Assembly: GCF_004771005.1 (NCBI RefSeq)
Contig: NZ_RQHV01000062.1
Span: forward strand, 310,001 to 374,000
From: Leptospira ilyithenensis
GTDB taxonomy: Bacteria > Spirochaetota > Leptospiria > Leptospirales > Leptospiraceae
Reading direction: 5' to 3'
DNA length: 64,000 nt
Below, piece by piece: positions 9,235-18,684 of the stretch; position 1 is the first letter of the stretch, and each line of letters starts with the position of its first letter. A model generated the notes under the pieces. It was not told where the DNA came from and ran no database searches. It saw only the letters and a list, made by a program, of their open reading frames with translations. The translations under genes were made by a program, and so were the position numbers.

Positions 9235-11460
9235 TCAATTGAATTCTAACAGGAAGTAGGTGCCAGATAAACTATGATTTGTTCCGTCTCCGTTATTGTA
9301 TCGGGTGATTTTCAAGTTTGTATTTCCCGCAGCACCACATCCGGAGTTTCGAAATTCATACGTAAGTGAAGAAGAGTCCAATGCAGTATCCTCAGCAACG
9401 GTTCCGGTTCGATTGGAAGTGATCATCATTGATTTTAAATAATCCGTCACTCCTCCGCTCGGGGTAACATCGCAGATGTTTGTTTCAGAAGTGCTAAGTG
9501 TAAAATCATTTGATTTCACAACCAAACCCGAAGGAACCGACACCGCAAAGTATTGGATGGCGATCGTTCCTTGTGTGAACCCCCTTTGGAAAGAAAGCTG
9601 TGATGTGGAAGAGAAAGCCCCGGAGGTAAAGTAATTTTGCTCTTGGCCTGTTCCTCCGTTCGGAGTGTAAGAATGATTGAAGATCAAAAATGTTTTTGAG
9701 AGGTCGACCGCTGAACTAAGAGTTGCTGTTGTGCTCGAAGCGGTGTCGGCTATAGTGGCTGTACCAGATTGCACCGTTGCTGAATGCCATTGCACGACTT
9801 GCCATTCTACAGTAGTCGCAGTACAACCATTACATGAGAAATTTAAATTGTTCGCATCGGCAAAAGATACTTGAACTTGCTTTCGATTGTCATTGGCAGC
9901 GCCTGTGGAAGTTGTTCTCACATAGGATATGATAAACGCTTTGTTTGTATTGACTGTTTGGGATAAACCTATTGTTGCTGTGCCTGAAGTTAGAACGGTG
10001 GCACCCCGTTGGACTGAAATCCCCGAACTGAAATTCATAACATAATAGTTGGTGGTTACGTTTGTACCGGATGCTCCTTTTTTCACTTCTACCTGGGTTC
10101 CTGAAGAATTGAGCTGGCAAGTAGTTGCGTTGACTATATCCGATCCTGCCGTTTGAAAATTACAAATTACAAAAGAGGTGGCAGGGTCAACAGTCGTTCC
10201 CAGGGTATAAGTGGTAGAGTTGGATGTTGTCGCTTGGTTTCCATTTTGGATATTTCCGTTGAGAGCCACGGGAACATTGTCGGTGTCAATCGAATAACCG
10301 GTGCTTGTTGTCAGAGCGTCAAAGGATATGTCTCCGTTCGGGGAAGCAGGAACCGTTGTGGCAATACTTATGGTTCCGCTTGCCACATTGATATTGGACA
10401 CCGCTTTGACTTGAATGGTCTGTGCTGTGGTGCTTCCGCTTAAGAGAGTGATTGAAAAACTACCGTCCGTATCATAACTCACATCCCCGAACTTTCTTAT
10501 GTTTACCTGGCTTTGCGTATAGGTGAAACTGACTGTAATATCGGAAGTAGGTGCTACGCTGGGTGCAACCGTAAAAGAATGAACTTCAGCAGGTTTCATA
10601 CTGGGAGAAACAGGACTCGGAGAAAGAACAATACTTCTTGTATTGGAAGTAACCGAAGCGGAAACGGTTTTTGACTTGGAATTATAATCCGCATCGGAGC
10701 TGAATGCAATAAAACCGATGTTAACCGATTCGGTCGTATTCAAAAGCGATCTTAAATTTACGGTTTGTAAGGTTGAATAATTGGCAGGAGTGAAACTCAA
10801 GCCCGGATGGGAAGACGTCACTCCATCTACTGCCAGTTTGGCGCCGGAAAAACTCAAGGTTAAGTTTACATTATTTGTCGGCAATACATTGAGTCTGACT
10901 CCGAAGGAACCTGTTCCTCCACCATCCAAAGAAACCGTATTTACACTTGATATGATAGCCGCAGTGGCAATCTGAATGTTTACGGAAAGCGATTTGGATA
11001 GGCTATCGTAAGGGGTATCCGTACTTTGCGTAGTTAATGAAATGCTGGATGTGTCATTTGCATTATTTACCGCATCCAAACTGAAATTCTGAAGAGTATC
11101 GAAATTGTTTTCCGTAAAAGTTAAATTGACTGGAGAAACACCGGAACCATTTACACTTAGTTTGGTGGTATCAAAGGATAAAGAGACTGTTACATCATGA
11201 GTTGGTTTTGCGGAAAGTTTGACTGCCAAAGTGGTCAATGCCGCATAAGTTACTGTCAAGCCGGAGGCGCTGATCTGTATGCCTGTCTGGCGATCGACCG
11301 TAACAGGTATTTCTGTTGAACTGCTTGCGAGGGAAGATTGGCCTGTGCTCAGGAGTAAACTTAAAAAACCTGCCTGTTCCTGAGTGATTACCTTTGCACA
11401 AGATATGTACAAAGGTATTGCAATGATCAAAAAGTATCGAATCGTTTGGTTTTGGCTCAT
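9235..11460 (-). CDS. large surface lipoprotein with Ig-like/Calx-beta-like repeats
   Basis: A 741-residue Ser/Thr/Asn-rich protein with a lipoprotein signal peptide ending YISC (Cys21). The N-terminal 370 residues contain about three repeats of roughly 95 residues. Each has a pattern like VTVSLSFDTTKLSVNG, then LTFTENNFDTLQNFSL, then DYNSKSKTVSA, as in bacterial Ig-like/Calx-beta extracellular domains. The C-terminal half is different: strand-rich segments with TATIxxTxSST and SQLSFQRG motifs, and an Asn-rich end. No catalytic motif is seen. An adhesin or structural surface role is inferred only from architecture. Confidence 0.7.
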   Translation of the reverse strand: MSQNQTIRYFLIIAIPLYISCAKVITQEQAGFLSLLLSTGQSSLASSSTEIPVTVDRQTGIQISASGLTVTYAALTTLAVKLSAKPTHDVTVSLSFDTTKLSVNGSGVSPVNLTFTENNFDTLQNFSLDAVNNANDTSSISLTTQSTDTPYDSLSKSLSVNIQIATAAIISSVNTVSLDGGGTGSFGVRLNVLPTNNVNLTLSFSGAKLAVDGVTSSHPGLSFTPANYSTLQTVNLRSLLNTTESVNIGFIAFSSDADYNSKSKTVSASVTSNTRSIVLSPSPVSPSMKPAEVHSFTVAPSVAPTSDITVSFTYTQSQVNIRKFGDVSYDTDGSFSITLLSGSTTAQTIQVKAVSNINVASGTISIATTVPASPNGDISFDALTTSTGYSIDTDNVPVALNGNIQNGNQATTSNSTTYTLGTTVDPATSFVICNFQTAGSDIVNATTCQLNSSGTQVEVKKGASGTNVTTNYYVMNFSSGISVQRGATVLTSGTATIGLSQTVNTNKAFIISYVRTTSTGAANDNRKQVQVSFADANNLNFSCNGCTATTVEWQVVQWHSATVQSGTATIADTASSTTATLSSAVDLSKTFLIFNHSYTPNGGTGQEQNYFTSGAFSSTSQLSFQRGFTQGTIAIQYFAVSVPSGLVVKSNDFTLSTSETNICDVTPSGGVTDYLKSMMITSNRTGTVAEDTALDSSSLTYEFRNSGCGAAGNTNLKITRYNNGDGTNHSLSGTYFLLEFN

Positions 11461-11573
11461 TGGATTCTCGTAGAGAAAATCTCTACATTTAAGCTAACTC
11501 TTTAGCCAAAAATAGCAATCTTTAATCCTTTTCCCCGCAAAAGAAAAAGATTAGGGAAAAACCAGGTTATGTC

Positions 11574-13178
11574 TTATAACTTGGTTTCGGTTCCGATAAA
11601 CCGGGAAGATTTCGTTTCTACGATCTTACGGATGATTTCTTTGCTGGATTCTTCGTCTTTTGCGGCCACCAGACTTCGGATGGAAAAAGCTCTGAGCGCA
11701 TCTGTTACGGAAAGAGTTCCATCAGCCGAGTCTTTTCTTCCTGTAAATGGAAAACTGTCCGGTCCCCTTTGGCATTGAGTGTTGATATTGACTCTTGCTA
11801 CTTGGTTTACCAGTCTGTCAACTAACAGACCTATGGTTTTTGCGTCCTTTCCGAATATACTTGCTTGTTGTCCCATATTGGAATCCCGAACATATTCCAA
11901 AGTTTCTTCTATATTATGATAAGGGACTATGGGAACGATAGGACCGAATTGTTCTTCATGATAAACTCTGCTTTGTTTGGAAACAGGAAATAATACAGCA
12001 GGGTTCATAAAAGACTCGGTGACCATTCCGCCTTTCGAATTATGAATTTTTGCTCCTAGAGTTACCGCATCTTCGATGAGTTCGGTAAGCCATTTTGTTT
12101 TTCCTTCTTCGGGAAGAGGGGTCAGCATAATATCTTTTTCCCAAGGCATTCCTCTCTTCCAGGTTTTCAATAAGGTCAGGTATTTTTCCAAAAATGGTTC
12201 CGCTAGTTTTTCCGGAACAAAAATAATTTTAAGTGCGGTGCATCTTTGTCCATTGTAAGCAAGTGATCCCGCTAATACTTCGGGAACGACCGCATCCAAA
12301 TCACAATCCTCAAGTAGGATAGCAGGATTTTTCGCATTCAACCCCAAAACAGACCGTAGGCGGTTTAATTTTGGGTGTTTTTTCGTAATGATATTTGCAG
12401 TTTGGCTTGCGCCGATAAATGCGAATACATCCACATTGCCCGATTCCATAATGGGAGAGACAACTTTGGCGCCGTCGCCGTACAATGTACTTATGACTCC
12501 TTTCGGAAACGCCTTCTGAAAGCATTCGAGTAGAGGTTCGAGGAGCAGTACTCCGAATTTTGCCGGTTTGAATACTACGGTATTTCCCATAGCGAGTGCA
12601 GGGATTAAAGTGCAGAATGTTTCATTTAACGGGTAGTTAAACGGACCCATGCAAAGCACAACTCCGTAAGGAGCACGTTTGATCTGAGCGAGGATTCCTT
12701 TTTCCGTTATAAATTTGGAAGAATCTTTTTCCATCGTTTTGAGAGCGTCGATGGTATCGTTGATATACTCAATCGTCCGGTCGAATTCTTTGATGCTGTC
12801 TTTGTGTGTTTTCCCTATTTCCCACATAAGAAAAAGGATGATTTCATCCCGCTTTGTCTGCATAAGTGAGATGAAATTTTCAATAGCAACTATTCTTTGT
12901 TCTACGGTGGACTGAGGCCATTCCCCGGCTCCCTGATTGTAAGCCTTTACAGCGGAATCAAGCGCTTCCAACGCTTCTACTTCACCAAACGAAGGATAAC
13001 TGCCAAGTACCACTTGTTCCAAACCGGTTTCCGTTTCCAAAAAAATCGGAGAGAGGACTGTTTCCGTTTTTCCCACCCAAGTCCTTAATTCCCCGTTGAT
13101 AAGGTAACGTTTTTGGTGTTTTGGGGAAATTTGAAATTCTTCGGGGATCAGATCCTTTTTGGGGAAAGAAAAACTCAT
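11574..13178 (-). CDS. gapN: aldehyde dehydrogenase, GapN-type (NADP-dependent non-phosphorylating G3P dehydrogenase)
   Basis: A 534-residue ALDH-superfamily enzyme. PFNYPLNETFCTLIPALAMG and VVFKPAKFG form the nucleotide-binding part. LGLNAKNPAILLEDCDLD and YNGQRCTALK carry the catalytic Glu/Cys regions, and the C-terminal RGPDSFPFTGRKDS with ALRAFSIRSLV is typical of GapN. The likely reaction is glyceraldehyde-3-phosphate to 3-phosphoglycerate with NADP, bypassing ATP formation and giving NADPH; a related aldehyde as substrate cannot be excluded. I prefer the ATG at 13178. A TTG 45 bases upstream would give 549 residues, but it has no better ribosome site and would run into the divergent small gene. 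Confidence 0.75.
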   Translation of the reverse strand: MSFSFPKKDLIPEEFQISPKHQKRYLINGELRTWVGKTETVLSPIFLETETGLEQVVLGSYPSFGEVEALEALDSAVKAYNQGAGEWPQSTVEQRIVAIENFISLMQTKRDEIILFLMWEIGKTHKDSIKEFDRTIEYINDTIDALKTMEKDSSKFITEKGILAQIKRAPYGVVLCMGPFNYPLNETFCTLIPALAMGNTVVFKPAKFGVLLLEPLLECFQKAFPKGVISTLYGDGAKVVSPIMESGNVDVFAFIGASQTANIITKKHPKLNRLRSVLGLNAKNPAILLEDCDLDAVVPEVLAGSLAYNGQRCTALKIIFVPEKLAEPFLEKYLTLLKTWKRGMPWEKDIMLTPLPEEGKTKWLTELIEDAVTLGAKIHNSKGGMVTESFMNPAVLFPVSKQSRVYHEEQFGPIVPIVPYHNIEETLEYVRDSNMGQQASIFGKDAKTIGLLVDRLVNQVARVNINTQCQRGPDSFPFTGRKDSADGTLSVTDALRAFSIRSLVAAKDEESSKEIIRKIVETKSSRFIGTETKL

Positions 13179-13207
13179 ACTTGAGAGGGTTTTGTCCCAG
13201 CTTAAAA

Positions 13208-13429
13208 ATGCAAGGATTTCCAAGAGAGAATCCCGATACTAAAAACGTGGAAAGTTTGCAAGAGGATTCTGTGCAATGGATTGAGCTTTCGGAAAGGTTA
13301 TTGCGAAAAGTTCAGGAATTGGAATGCCTAATGGAGGAAGTCCGTTCCGATATGGAGGCTTACCGCGCCGCACGGGAAGAGTGGCATATCTGGCACCAGG
13401 AATGGAAGAGAGTCCGGGAAGTCGGCTAG
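13208..13429 (+). CDS. small coiled-coil hypothetical protein
   Basis: A 73-residue, strongly charged protein with no signal or membrane segment. Residues about 20-70 (SVQWIELSERLLRKVQELE and following) show heptad spacing of Leu/Ile/Val and should form a coiled coil; the end is Trp-rich (EEWHIWHQEWKR). Family unknown. It is divergent from gapN. The ATG at 13208 is chosen; an upstream TTG at 13121 in the same frame lies within the gapN start region and is less likely. No strong ribosome site is visible, so the call is moderate. Confidence 0.45.
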   Translation: MQGFPRENPDTKNVESLQEDSVQWIELSERLLRKVQELECLMEEVRSDMEAYRAAREEWHIWHQEWKRVREVG

Positions 13430-13430
13430 G

Positions 13431-13612
13431 CAAAAAGGCGAACTTATTTATAAAAAAATAGAAAGATTTGCGATCCGAAAGGACAAAAGTTGCGGCCCAT
13501 GGTAGTTAGGACGCATTTGGTGGCGGGTTCAGTTTCCCACCCTGTAGATCAGCTTCGCTGATGATTCTTCGAATACTTCTTTGCTTCTATTGGCGAAGGA
13601 GAAGGGGCGGGG
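13431..13612 (+). repeat. dispersed intergenic repeat, copy S1
   Basis: Starts with CAAAAAGGCGAACTT and includes GGTGGCGGGTTCAG, CCCACCC, GATCAGCTTCGCTGATGATT, CGAATACTTCTTTGCTTCTA and GAAGGGGCGGGG. The middle and right parts recur at 30914-31018, and the left and right parts recur at 60700-60840. The segments GGTGGCGGGT/CCCACCC and ATCAGC/GCTGAT are self-complementary, so the element can fold. No coding potential is credible in it. Confidence 0.7.
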
Positions 13613-13646
13613 TACTAAAGATTCACAAATCCCTTCCCCGAAAAAA

Positions 13647-14453
13647 TCAAAACACAATCCCAAACAAGATCTTCAAATACACCCCACTCGTGCTCGTATC
13701 CTTGCTTGCACGGGAACCGGATTCAAATAAGGAATTTGCTAAAAACGGTGTTGCCACATTCGGAGTGTAACTGGAAGGAAAATAAATATTCGGTTCAATG
13801 GACCGTCTCGTGCTCTCGGAGAACGACCGATAGGCGCCCATTTCAAACCCAGTCAGAAAATTTTCAAAGAATATAAATTTCAAACCGAGCCCCAGATCCA
13901 ATACCAAAGGGGTTTTGTTTGCATAATGGCTTGAGTATGATTCGTATTCTCTTGTCAGCTGGTTGTAAAGAGTGTTGGTCGATGTAAACTTAAAATCCGG
14001 CATGGTCGCCATTCCGAAATTCAAATAAAGAGGCGAACTTAAGATATAGTAGTTGAGAAATAATTTGAAAAAACCTCCCTCTTTCCCCGACCTGTAGCTC
14101 TGTATGTTTTCATGATTATACGTTGCAGAGCCATACGCCGTTTTTTGGTAATTGAAATAATTAAAGGAAGCACCCACCGTAAAACTTTCATTCAAATTAT
14201 AAGTCACCGAAATATTGGGAACATGAATCTCCCTACCTAACTTCCCGAAATAATCATTCGGAGCAAAATAAAAATCCATATAAACGGAAGTTCTCTTTTC
14301 CAATCGCCTTTGTTTTTGCGTTTCAAAAATGGTGTTTTCATCCGCATAAACCGAACCGCCAAAACAAAAAAACAGAACCGGATAAAAAACCAGATGGAAT
14401 AACAAGTTCCGCATGCATCTGTTATGTTGTATATTGATATTTGGTTGTTTCAT
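13647..14453 (-). CDS. putative outer-membrane beta-barrel protein
   Basis: A 268-residue exported protein. From the ATG at 14453 it has a 14-residue positively charged leader, the hydrophobic stretch LLFHLVFYPVLFFCFGG and a cleavage region SVYA before DENT. The mature part alternates Tyr/Phe-rich strands (SVYMDFYFAPNDYFG, FTVGASFNYFNYQ, FFKLFLNYYILSSPLY, VLDLGLGLKFIFFENF) and ends LFGIVF with a terminal Phe, which suits an outer-membrane barrel. The start is set by GGAG 7-8 bases upstream (AAACGGAGAATGG). A longer frame to 14657 would run into GC-rich repeat DNA and was rejected. Function unknown. Confidence 0.68.
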   Translation of the reverse strand: MKQPNINIQHNRCMRNLLFHLVFYPVLFFCFGGSVYADENTIFETQKQRRLEKRTSVYMDFYFAPNDYFGKLGREIHVPNISVTYNLNESFTVGASFNYFNYQKTAYGSATYNHENIQSYRSGKEGGFFKLFLNYYILSSPLYLNFGMATMPDFKFTSTNTLYNQLTREYESYSSHYANKTPLVLDLGLGLKFIFFENFLTGFEMGAYRSFSESTRRSIEPNIYFPSSYTPNVATPFLANSLFESGSRASKDTSTSGVYLKILFGIVF

Positions 14454-14586
14454 CCATTCTCCGTTTCCCGATGGCTCCGAAAGCATGCCATCCCTCTCAT
14501 TTGGGTAAACTGCAAACATTTTAAAACTAGTTTCCCAAAGATTGCAAGAAAGGTTTACAAACAAAATGGTTTTATCAGAGAAAAGA

Positions 14587-14677
14587 GCAGTCGGGCGAGT
14601 CCCCTTCGGGACCGGGCTGCTCCGGGCTCCGCTTACGCTGCGGTCGTTACCGACCAAGCCCTTTGCATCCCTCTCGC
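14587..14677 (-). repeat. GC-rich dispersed intergenic repeat, copy R1
   Basis: Read on the minus strand this runs GCGAGAGGGATGC ... CGGAGCAGCCCGGTCCC ... GGACTCGCCC. The same order of blocks occurs on the plus strand at 32059-32170. It is much richer in GC than its surroundings and contains several short inverted repeats (for example CGGTCG/CGACCG). It lies upstream of the outer-membrane protein gene and downstream of the large lipoprotein gene. Confidence 0.65.
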
Positions 14678-14699
14678 TAAAATGTGATCGACTAACGAG

Positions 14700-17567
14700 C
14701 TACCAACGGAAGAGGGCGGGCTTGTTGCTATTGGCTCCGTTGGTTGTTGCTACGAGCAGTTTGCCAGTGGTCGGGTCGATGATCATAGATATGTATGAAA
14801 GTCCAGAGGCTGAGTTAGGTCCTTGTCCTGCCGAAATATCCGTATGAGTGCAGCTGGATCCATCCAAATTGCATTGAAATAGACTTGGTTTGTAATTGTT
14901 GGCCGCATTTATGGCCGTTACAAGCACCTTTCCTGTGATTAAATCGATGGATATCTCTGGGGAGAGGCCAGAGGCAGTGCCTTGCCCAACCGAAATATCT
15001 GTGTGGATACAGTTAGAACCATCCAAATTGCAGCGGAATAAACTTGGCTTTTGGTCATTTGCTTCGTTGCGAGTTGCAATCAGTAATTTATTCGCAATCG
15101 GATCAATTGCTGCTGAGGGGTGATTTCCTGAGTAAGCTCCTTGCCCAACCGAAATATCGGTGTGAGTACAATTGGAACCGTCCAAATTGCAGCGAAATAA
15201 ACTTGGTTTGTAGTTGTTGGCTCCATTGCTGGTTACTACCAGTAATTTATTCGCAATCGGGTCAATCACTAGAGAAGGCATAGATCCTGAACCAAGGCCC
15301 TGTCCTACCGAAATATCGGTGTGAGTACAATTGGATCCATCTAAATTACATCGAAATAGGCTTGGCTTGAGATCATTTGTTACGTTACATGTTATTACTA
15401 GTAATTTATTCGAAACGGAATCGATGATAGCAAATGGATTCGTTCCTGACAGACCCCCTTGCCCCGCAGAAATATCTGTGTGAGTACAATTAGAGCCATC
15501 CAAATCACATCGAAACAAGCTAGCCCTGTTGCTATTTGTCGCATTTTGGGTTACGACTAATAATTTATTGGAGACTGTATCAAGCAGTGCAAAAGCACTG
15601 ACTCCCGAATCTGCTCCTTGCCCCACGGAAATATCTGCATGGGAGCAATTAGAACCATCTAAATCGCATCGAAACAATCCTGGCTTGTTGTTATTTGCAG
15701 TATTTTGAGTTACAATTAATAGTTTCATGGAGTTGGAATCTACCAAAATGTTCGGAGAGTATCCCGAATCCGTTCCCTGTCCCGCCGAAATATCCGCATA
15801 ACTTCCGGACACTGCGGTCCCCGGTGGCACCGAAGTGGTAAAAACCCTTTGTTCCTGAGAAAGTGAACTCACACCACCCACGCCATTCCTGGCTTCCACT
15901 TTTACGTAATACATAGTATCACTGGTTAAACCTGTGATTTCATAGTAAAGGTTACTAATTCCTGTTATACTGGTAGAGGAAGTGGTGACAGGACTGGATG
16001 TGCTGTAATAAACTCTGTATTCGGCAGCATTGGTAACGGGTGCCCATTGCACGAAAACTTCTGTGCCCACACCTAAAACGGAAACCTGAGAAGGAGTAGC
16101 AACAGTAGTATCCACAATGTAATTTTCACTGGAAACAGCGGATACATTTCCTGCCAGGTCGCGGGCGATGAATTTAATGTAAGTTGTTGCGAGATCTGTT
16201 GTAGCAAGAGCACTCGCATATAAAGTTCCCGAAGTAATCGCTCCTGTTGTTCCTGTGATCGCAGGATTGGTTGGAGCGGAACCGGTTTGTGAAGAGTAGG
16301 CAACTGTATCACAACCCGCTCCTCCCGCATCATTGCAAGTAAGTGAAATCGAAGCCAAATACATATAACTACCGCTTGTTGGGCTGGCTGTGACGGTAGG
16401 AGCAGTATCGTCTCTTGTGATCGTAAGTGCGTAAGAACCTACAAGCCCGTTACTCGTTCCTGTAACACAGATTCGAATCGTAGTATTTCCCAAACTTAAC
16501 GCGCCCGCTGTGAAAGTCGTTGCAGTGTTCGGAACCGCCGCCGTTGCACTTCCGGTGGAAAGTTGACTTCCATCTGTACAATTTGTCCCACCGCTACGAA
16601 CACTGTAAGTTCCGTCCATACTACTTGACCAGGTGAGTTGGGATGAGTTGATCGCACTACCGTTACTACTCACATAAAGGGAAGCAAGACTTGCTGTCAC
16701 GGCGGGAACATTGCTATCGATCACATAGGTTTCCGTATGCGCACTTGCAGATTCCTGGTTTCCCGCCAGATCCCGGCAAAGATAACGGACAGTATACGTT
16801 CCGTTCCCTTCCGATCCGATCGTGAAAGTAGTGCTAGGTGGACTTTTTACCAACCCATTGACCGGACTGAAGCCGGGAGCGGTTCCGTTGGTAGTATAAA
16901 CTATATTGCTTGGGGCGATATTGTCGGAACATAGGATCGTGAGATTTTGTGCGGAAGTGTAAGTTCCTCCCGCAGGTGTAATGACGGAAGTAGGGGGAGT
17001 CGTATCGTTTACCAATTGCCCGAGAACGGGATTGTCCACGACTCCATCTCCATTGGAATCAAAACCTTGTCCCGGAACGATCGTTACCTGGTTTCCCCCT
17101 CCGTTTGGTTGTGTTGTCAAAACGATCGAACCTCCGTTCCCAATCGTAATATAATAATCAATGACCCCATCGCCGTTGGCATCGACCCCGTTCGGAACGC
17201 TGTCTCCATCCGAATCGATTAAAATCAGGCTGGGCGGTCTGTTGTTTCCAGAGCCATCACTTGAGTTGATTGCAATTGCGTCCGCTACCCCGTCTCCGTC
17301 TATATCGACGACGGTTCCTGTGACATTTCCCTGTCCTCCGCCGAAACTGACAGTTTGTCCTGGGTTAAGCGTCTTGGGGCCGTTCGGATTTGTGGTACCT
17401 CCTCCCAATCCCAACACCATTACCATGGAAGGAGCCCAATCCTCCGGGGCGAGAGGCCCGCAATTGTAGAAAAAAAATAGCAGAAATAAGTTGAAAATAT
17501 ACTTGGAGCTGCGTCCGGTTAGGTTCTGCCCTCTAAAAGGAGTTAGGTATATAAATGGGCTTTGCAT
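14700..17567 (-). CDS. large surface lipoprotein: EF-hand-like loops, chitobiase-C-like and FN3 domains, seven C-terminal repeats
   Basis: A 955-residue lipoprotein with a hydrophobic signal ending FFFYNC. Domain order: a Gly-rich N-terminus; three calcium-loop-like segments (DIDGDGVADA, DSDGDSVPNGVDANGDG, DSNGDGVVDN, about 85-180); two or three chitobiase-C-like Ig modules (TPPTSVITPAGGTYT, APTVTASPTSGSYM); a fibronectin type III domain (VFVQWAPVTNAAEYRVYYST to ARNGVGG); and seven repeats of about 48 residues over the last 350. The repeats share KLLIVT-N, KPSLFRCNLDGSNC and HTDISVGQG. Seven such units ending in a short closing strand (PALFRW) suggest a seven-bladed propeller. A surface binding protein is likely; the ligand is unknown. 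Confidence 0.72.
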   Translation of the reverse strand: MQSPFIYLTPFRGQNLTGRSSKYIFNLFLLFFFYNCGPLAPEDWAPSMVMVLGLGGGTTNPNGPKTLNPGQTVSFGGGQGNVTGTVVDIDGDGVADAIAINSSDGSGNNRPPSLILIDSDGDSVPNGVDANGDGVIDYYITIGNGGSIVLTTQPNGGGNQVTIVPGQGFDSNGDGVVDNPVLGQLVNDTTPPTSVITPAGGTYTSAQNLTILCSDNIAPSNIVYTTNGTAPGFSPVNGLVKSPPSTTFTIGSEGNGTYTVRYLCRDLAGNQESASAHTETYVIDSNVPAVTASLASLYVSSNGSAINSSQLTWSSSMDGTYSVRSGGTNCTDGSQLSTGSATAAVPNTATTFTAGALSLGNTTIRICVTGTSNGLVGSYALTITRDDTAPTVTASPTSGSYMYLASISLTCNDAGGAGCDTVAYSSQTGSAPTNPAITGTTGAITSGTLYASALATTDLATTYIKFIARDLAGNVSAVSSENYIVDTTVATPSQVSVLGVGTEVFVQWAPVTNAAEYRVYYSTSSPVTTSSTSITGISNLYYEITGLTSDTMYYVKVEARNGVGGVSSLSQEQRVFTTSVPPGTAVSGSYADISAGQGTDSGYSPNILVDSNSMKLLIVTQNTANNNKPGLFRCDLDGSNCSHADISVGQGADSGVSAFALLDTVSNKLLVVTQNATNSNRASLFRCDLDGSNCTHTDISAGQGGLSGTNPFAIIDSVSNKLLVITCNVTNDLKPSLFRCNLDGSNCTHTDISVGQGLGSGSMPSLVIDPIANKLLVVTSNGANNYKPSLFRCNLDGSNCTHTDISVGQGAYSGNHPSAAIDPIANKLLIATRNEANDQKPSLFRCNLDGSNCIHTDISVGQGTASGLSPEISIDLITGKVLVTAINAANNYKPSLFQCNLDGSSCTHTDISAGQGPNSASGLSYISMIIDPTTGKLLVATTNGANSNKPALFRW

Positions 17568-17758
17568 TGAATTTTTATTTCTAGTCCATAAATTATTTTA
17601 TTTTATGTAACGATTATTACTGCTTTATTCCTTTCTGTGCTGAAAAAGGAATAAAATATTCTTTTTTTCGCATTTTATTTCTATTTTAGAGAACAGGGAT
17701 TAGTTTCTCTGTTTGCTCAGAAACTTTATAAAATACCTTAAGTAAAAATGGTACCTGG

Positions 17759-18121
17759 ATGAGAAAGACGTTATTCTTTATAATTTTCTTATTTTCGATT
17801 CCTGCTTCCGCTGACAAACTCATTCTTAAAACGGGAGAGATTCTTTTGGGGAAAATTTGGGTCTCCGATGAATCTTTTCTTTGGGTAGAAGGTCCCAATG
17901 GGATCTATCGGGTCGCAAGACAAACGGTCGCAAAAGTAGAACCAAATGAACTGACTGGCAAAAAATTACGATTGGCATTATCGGACGGTTCGGAAGTAAA
18001 AGGGCGATTCTGGGCCTGGAATTCGGAATATTTGGAGCTCGGCAGCGAAACCGGCAAAGACTTAGTGCGTTATCCATGGAATTTAGTAAATCGATGCGAA
18101 TTTTTCGAAGATTCAGAATAA
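17759..18121 (+). CDS. small exported protein with two copies of a beta-rich domain
   Basis: A 120-residue protein with a clear signal peptide (residues 1-18, ending ASA before DKLIL). The mature part consists of two related units of about 42 residues. Unit 1 includes LKTGEILLGKIWVSDES and YRVARQTVAKVE; unit 2 includes LSDGSEVKGRFWAWNSE and VRYPWNLVNRCE. Both follow the pattern K/S-x-G-E-(5)-W ... (R)V-(A/P)-x-x-x-V-x-x-x-E. The same pattern recurs at the C-terminus of the FecR-domain protein encoded two genes downstream. It opens a unit with an ECF sigma factor 47 bases downstream, so a sensing or signal-relay role is a reasonable inference; no family name is known to me. Confidence 0.65.
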   Translation: MRKTLFFIIFLFSIPASADKLILKTGEILLGKIWVSDESFLWVEGPNGIYRVARQTVAKVEPNELTGKKLRLALSDGSEVKGRFWAWNSEYLELGSETGKDLVRYPWNLVNRCEFFEDSE

Positions 18122-18168
18122 AAATTCCCTTTTTTCCCTCTCTCAAGGAATGAACTAGTAGAGGGCTT

Positions 18169-18684
18169 TTGGATCGGGAGTTTCTAAGTAAATTATTTCT
18201 AGCAAATAAGGGCGCACTTATATCCTACTTGCGTAGGTTAGGTGCTGATTTTCACACTGCGGAGGATTTGACTCATGAAGTCTTCCTGCGTTTGTACGAA
18301 AAATCTCAGAAAGGTTTGGAAACTGTTGAATCCATTCCCCCTTTGATGATGGGAATAGGTAGAAACCTTTTTCTAAGACACCTTAGGAAAGCGGGGCAAG
18401 TGCATTTGGGATTTTCCGGTGCAGAGATACCCGCTTTGGTTCAAGGTAAAAGAAGAGAATTGATACTGGTATTTAATTCTATTCTCTCTGGCGATGGTGA
18501 TGAGCTTTCTGATAGGGAAAAAGAGGTTTTATATCTTCGTTTTTCCGATGGAAGGAAGCTAAAAGAGATCGCAGGGATTGTTAAGATAGATGAAAAGACA
18601 GTTCGAACTTCTTTGGAAAAAGGTGTTAAAGTGATACGGAAGGTTTTTCAAAAGGAAGGCTGGACCTGGGAGGATTGGGAATGA
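18169..18684 (+). CDS. ECF-type RNA polymerase sigma factor
   Basis: A 171-residue sigma-70-family protein of ECF size. Region 2 covers about residues 8-75 (ALISYLRRLGADFHTAEDL then THEVFLRLYEK), and region 4 covers about 110-165 (LSDREKEVLYLRFSDG then GRKLKEIAGIVKIDEKTVR, a helix-turn-helix). There is no region 1.1 or 3. It probably directs polymerase to a small regulon under control of the membrane protein encoded next. The start is a TTG preceded by GAGGG; no in-frame ATG fits better. Its stop overlaps the ATG of the FecR gene (ATGA), implying translational coupling. Confidence 0.85.
   Translation: MDREFLSKLFLANKGALISYLRRLGADFHTAEDLTHEVFLRLYEKSQKGLETVESIPPLMMGIGRNLFLRHLRKAGQVHLGFSGAEIPALVQGKRRELILVFNSILSGDGDELSDREKEVLYLRFSDGRKLKEIAGIVKIDEKTVRTSLEKGVKVIRKVFQKEGWTWEDWE

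Noticed and set aside
14454..14657. N-terminal extension of the outer-membrane-like protein to 336 residues
   Set aside because: The extension translates the GC-rich repeat R1 and would place a hydrophobic signal peptide internally; a good ribosome site supports the ATG at 14453.
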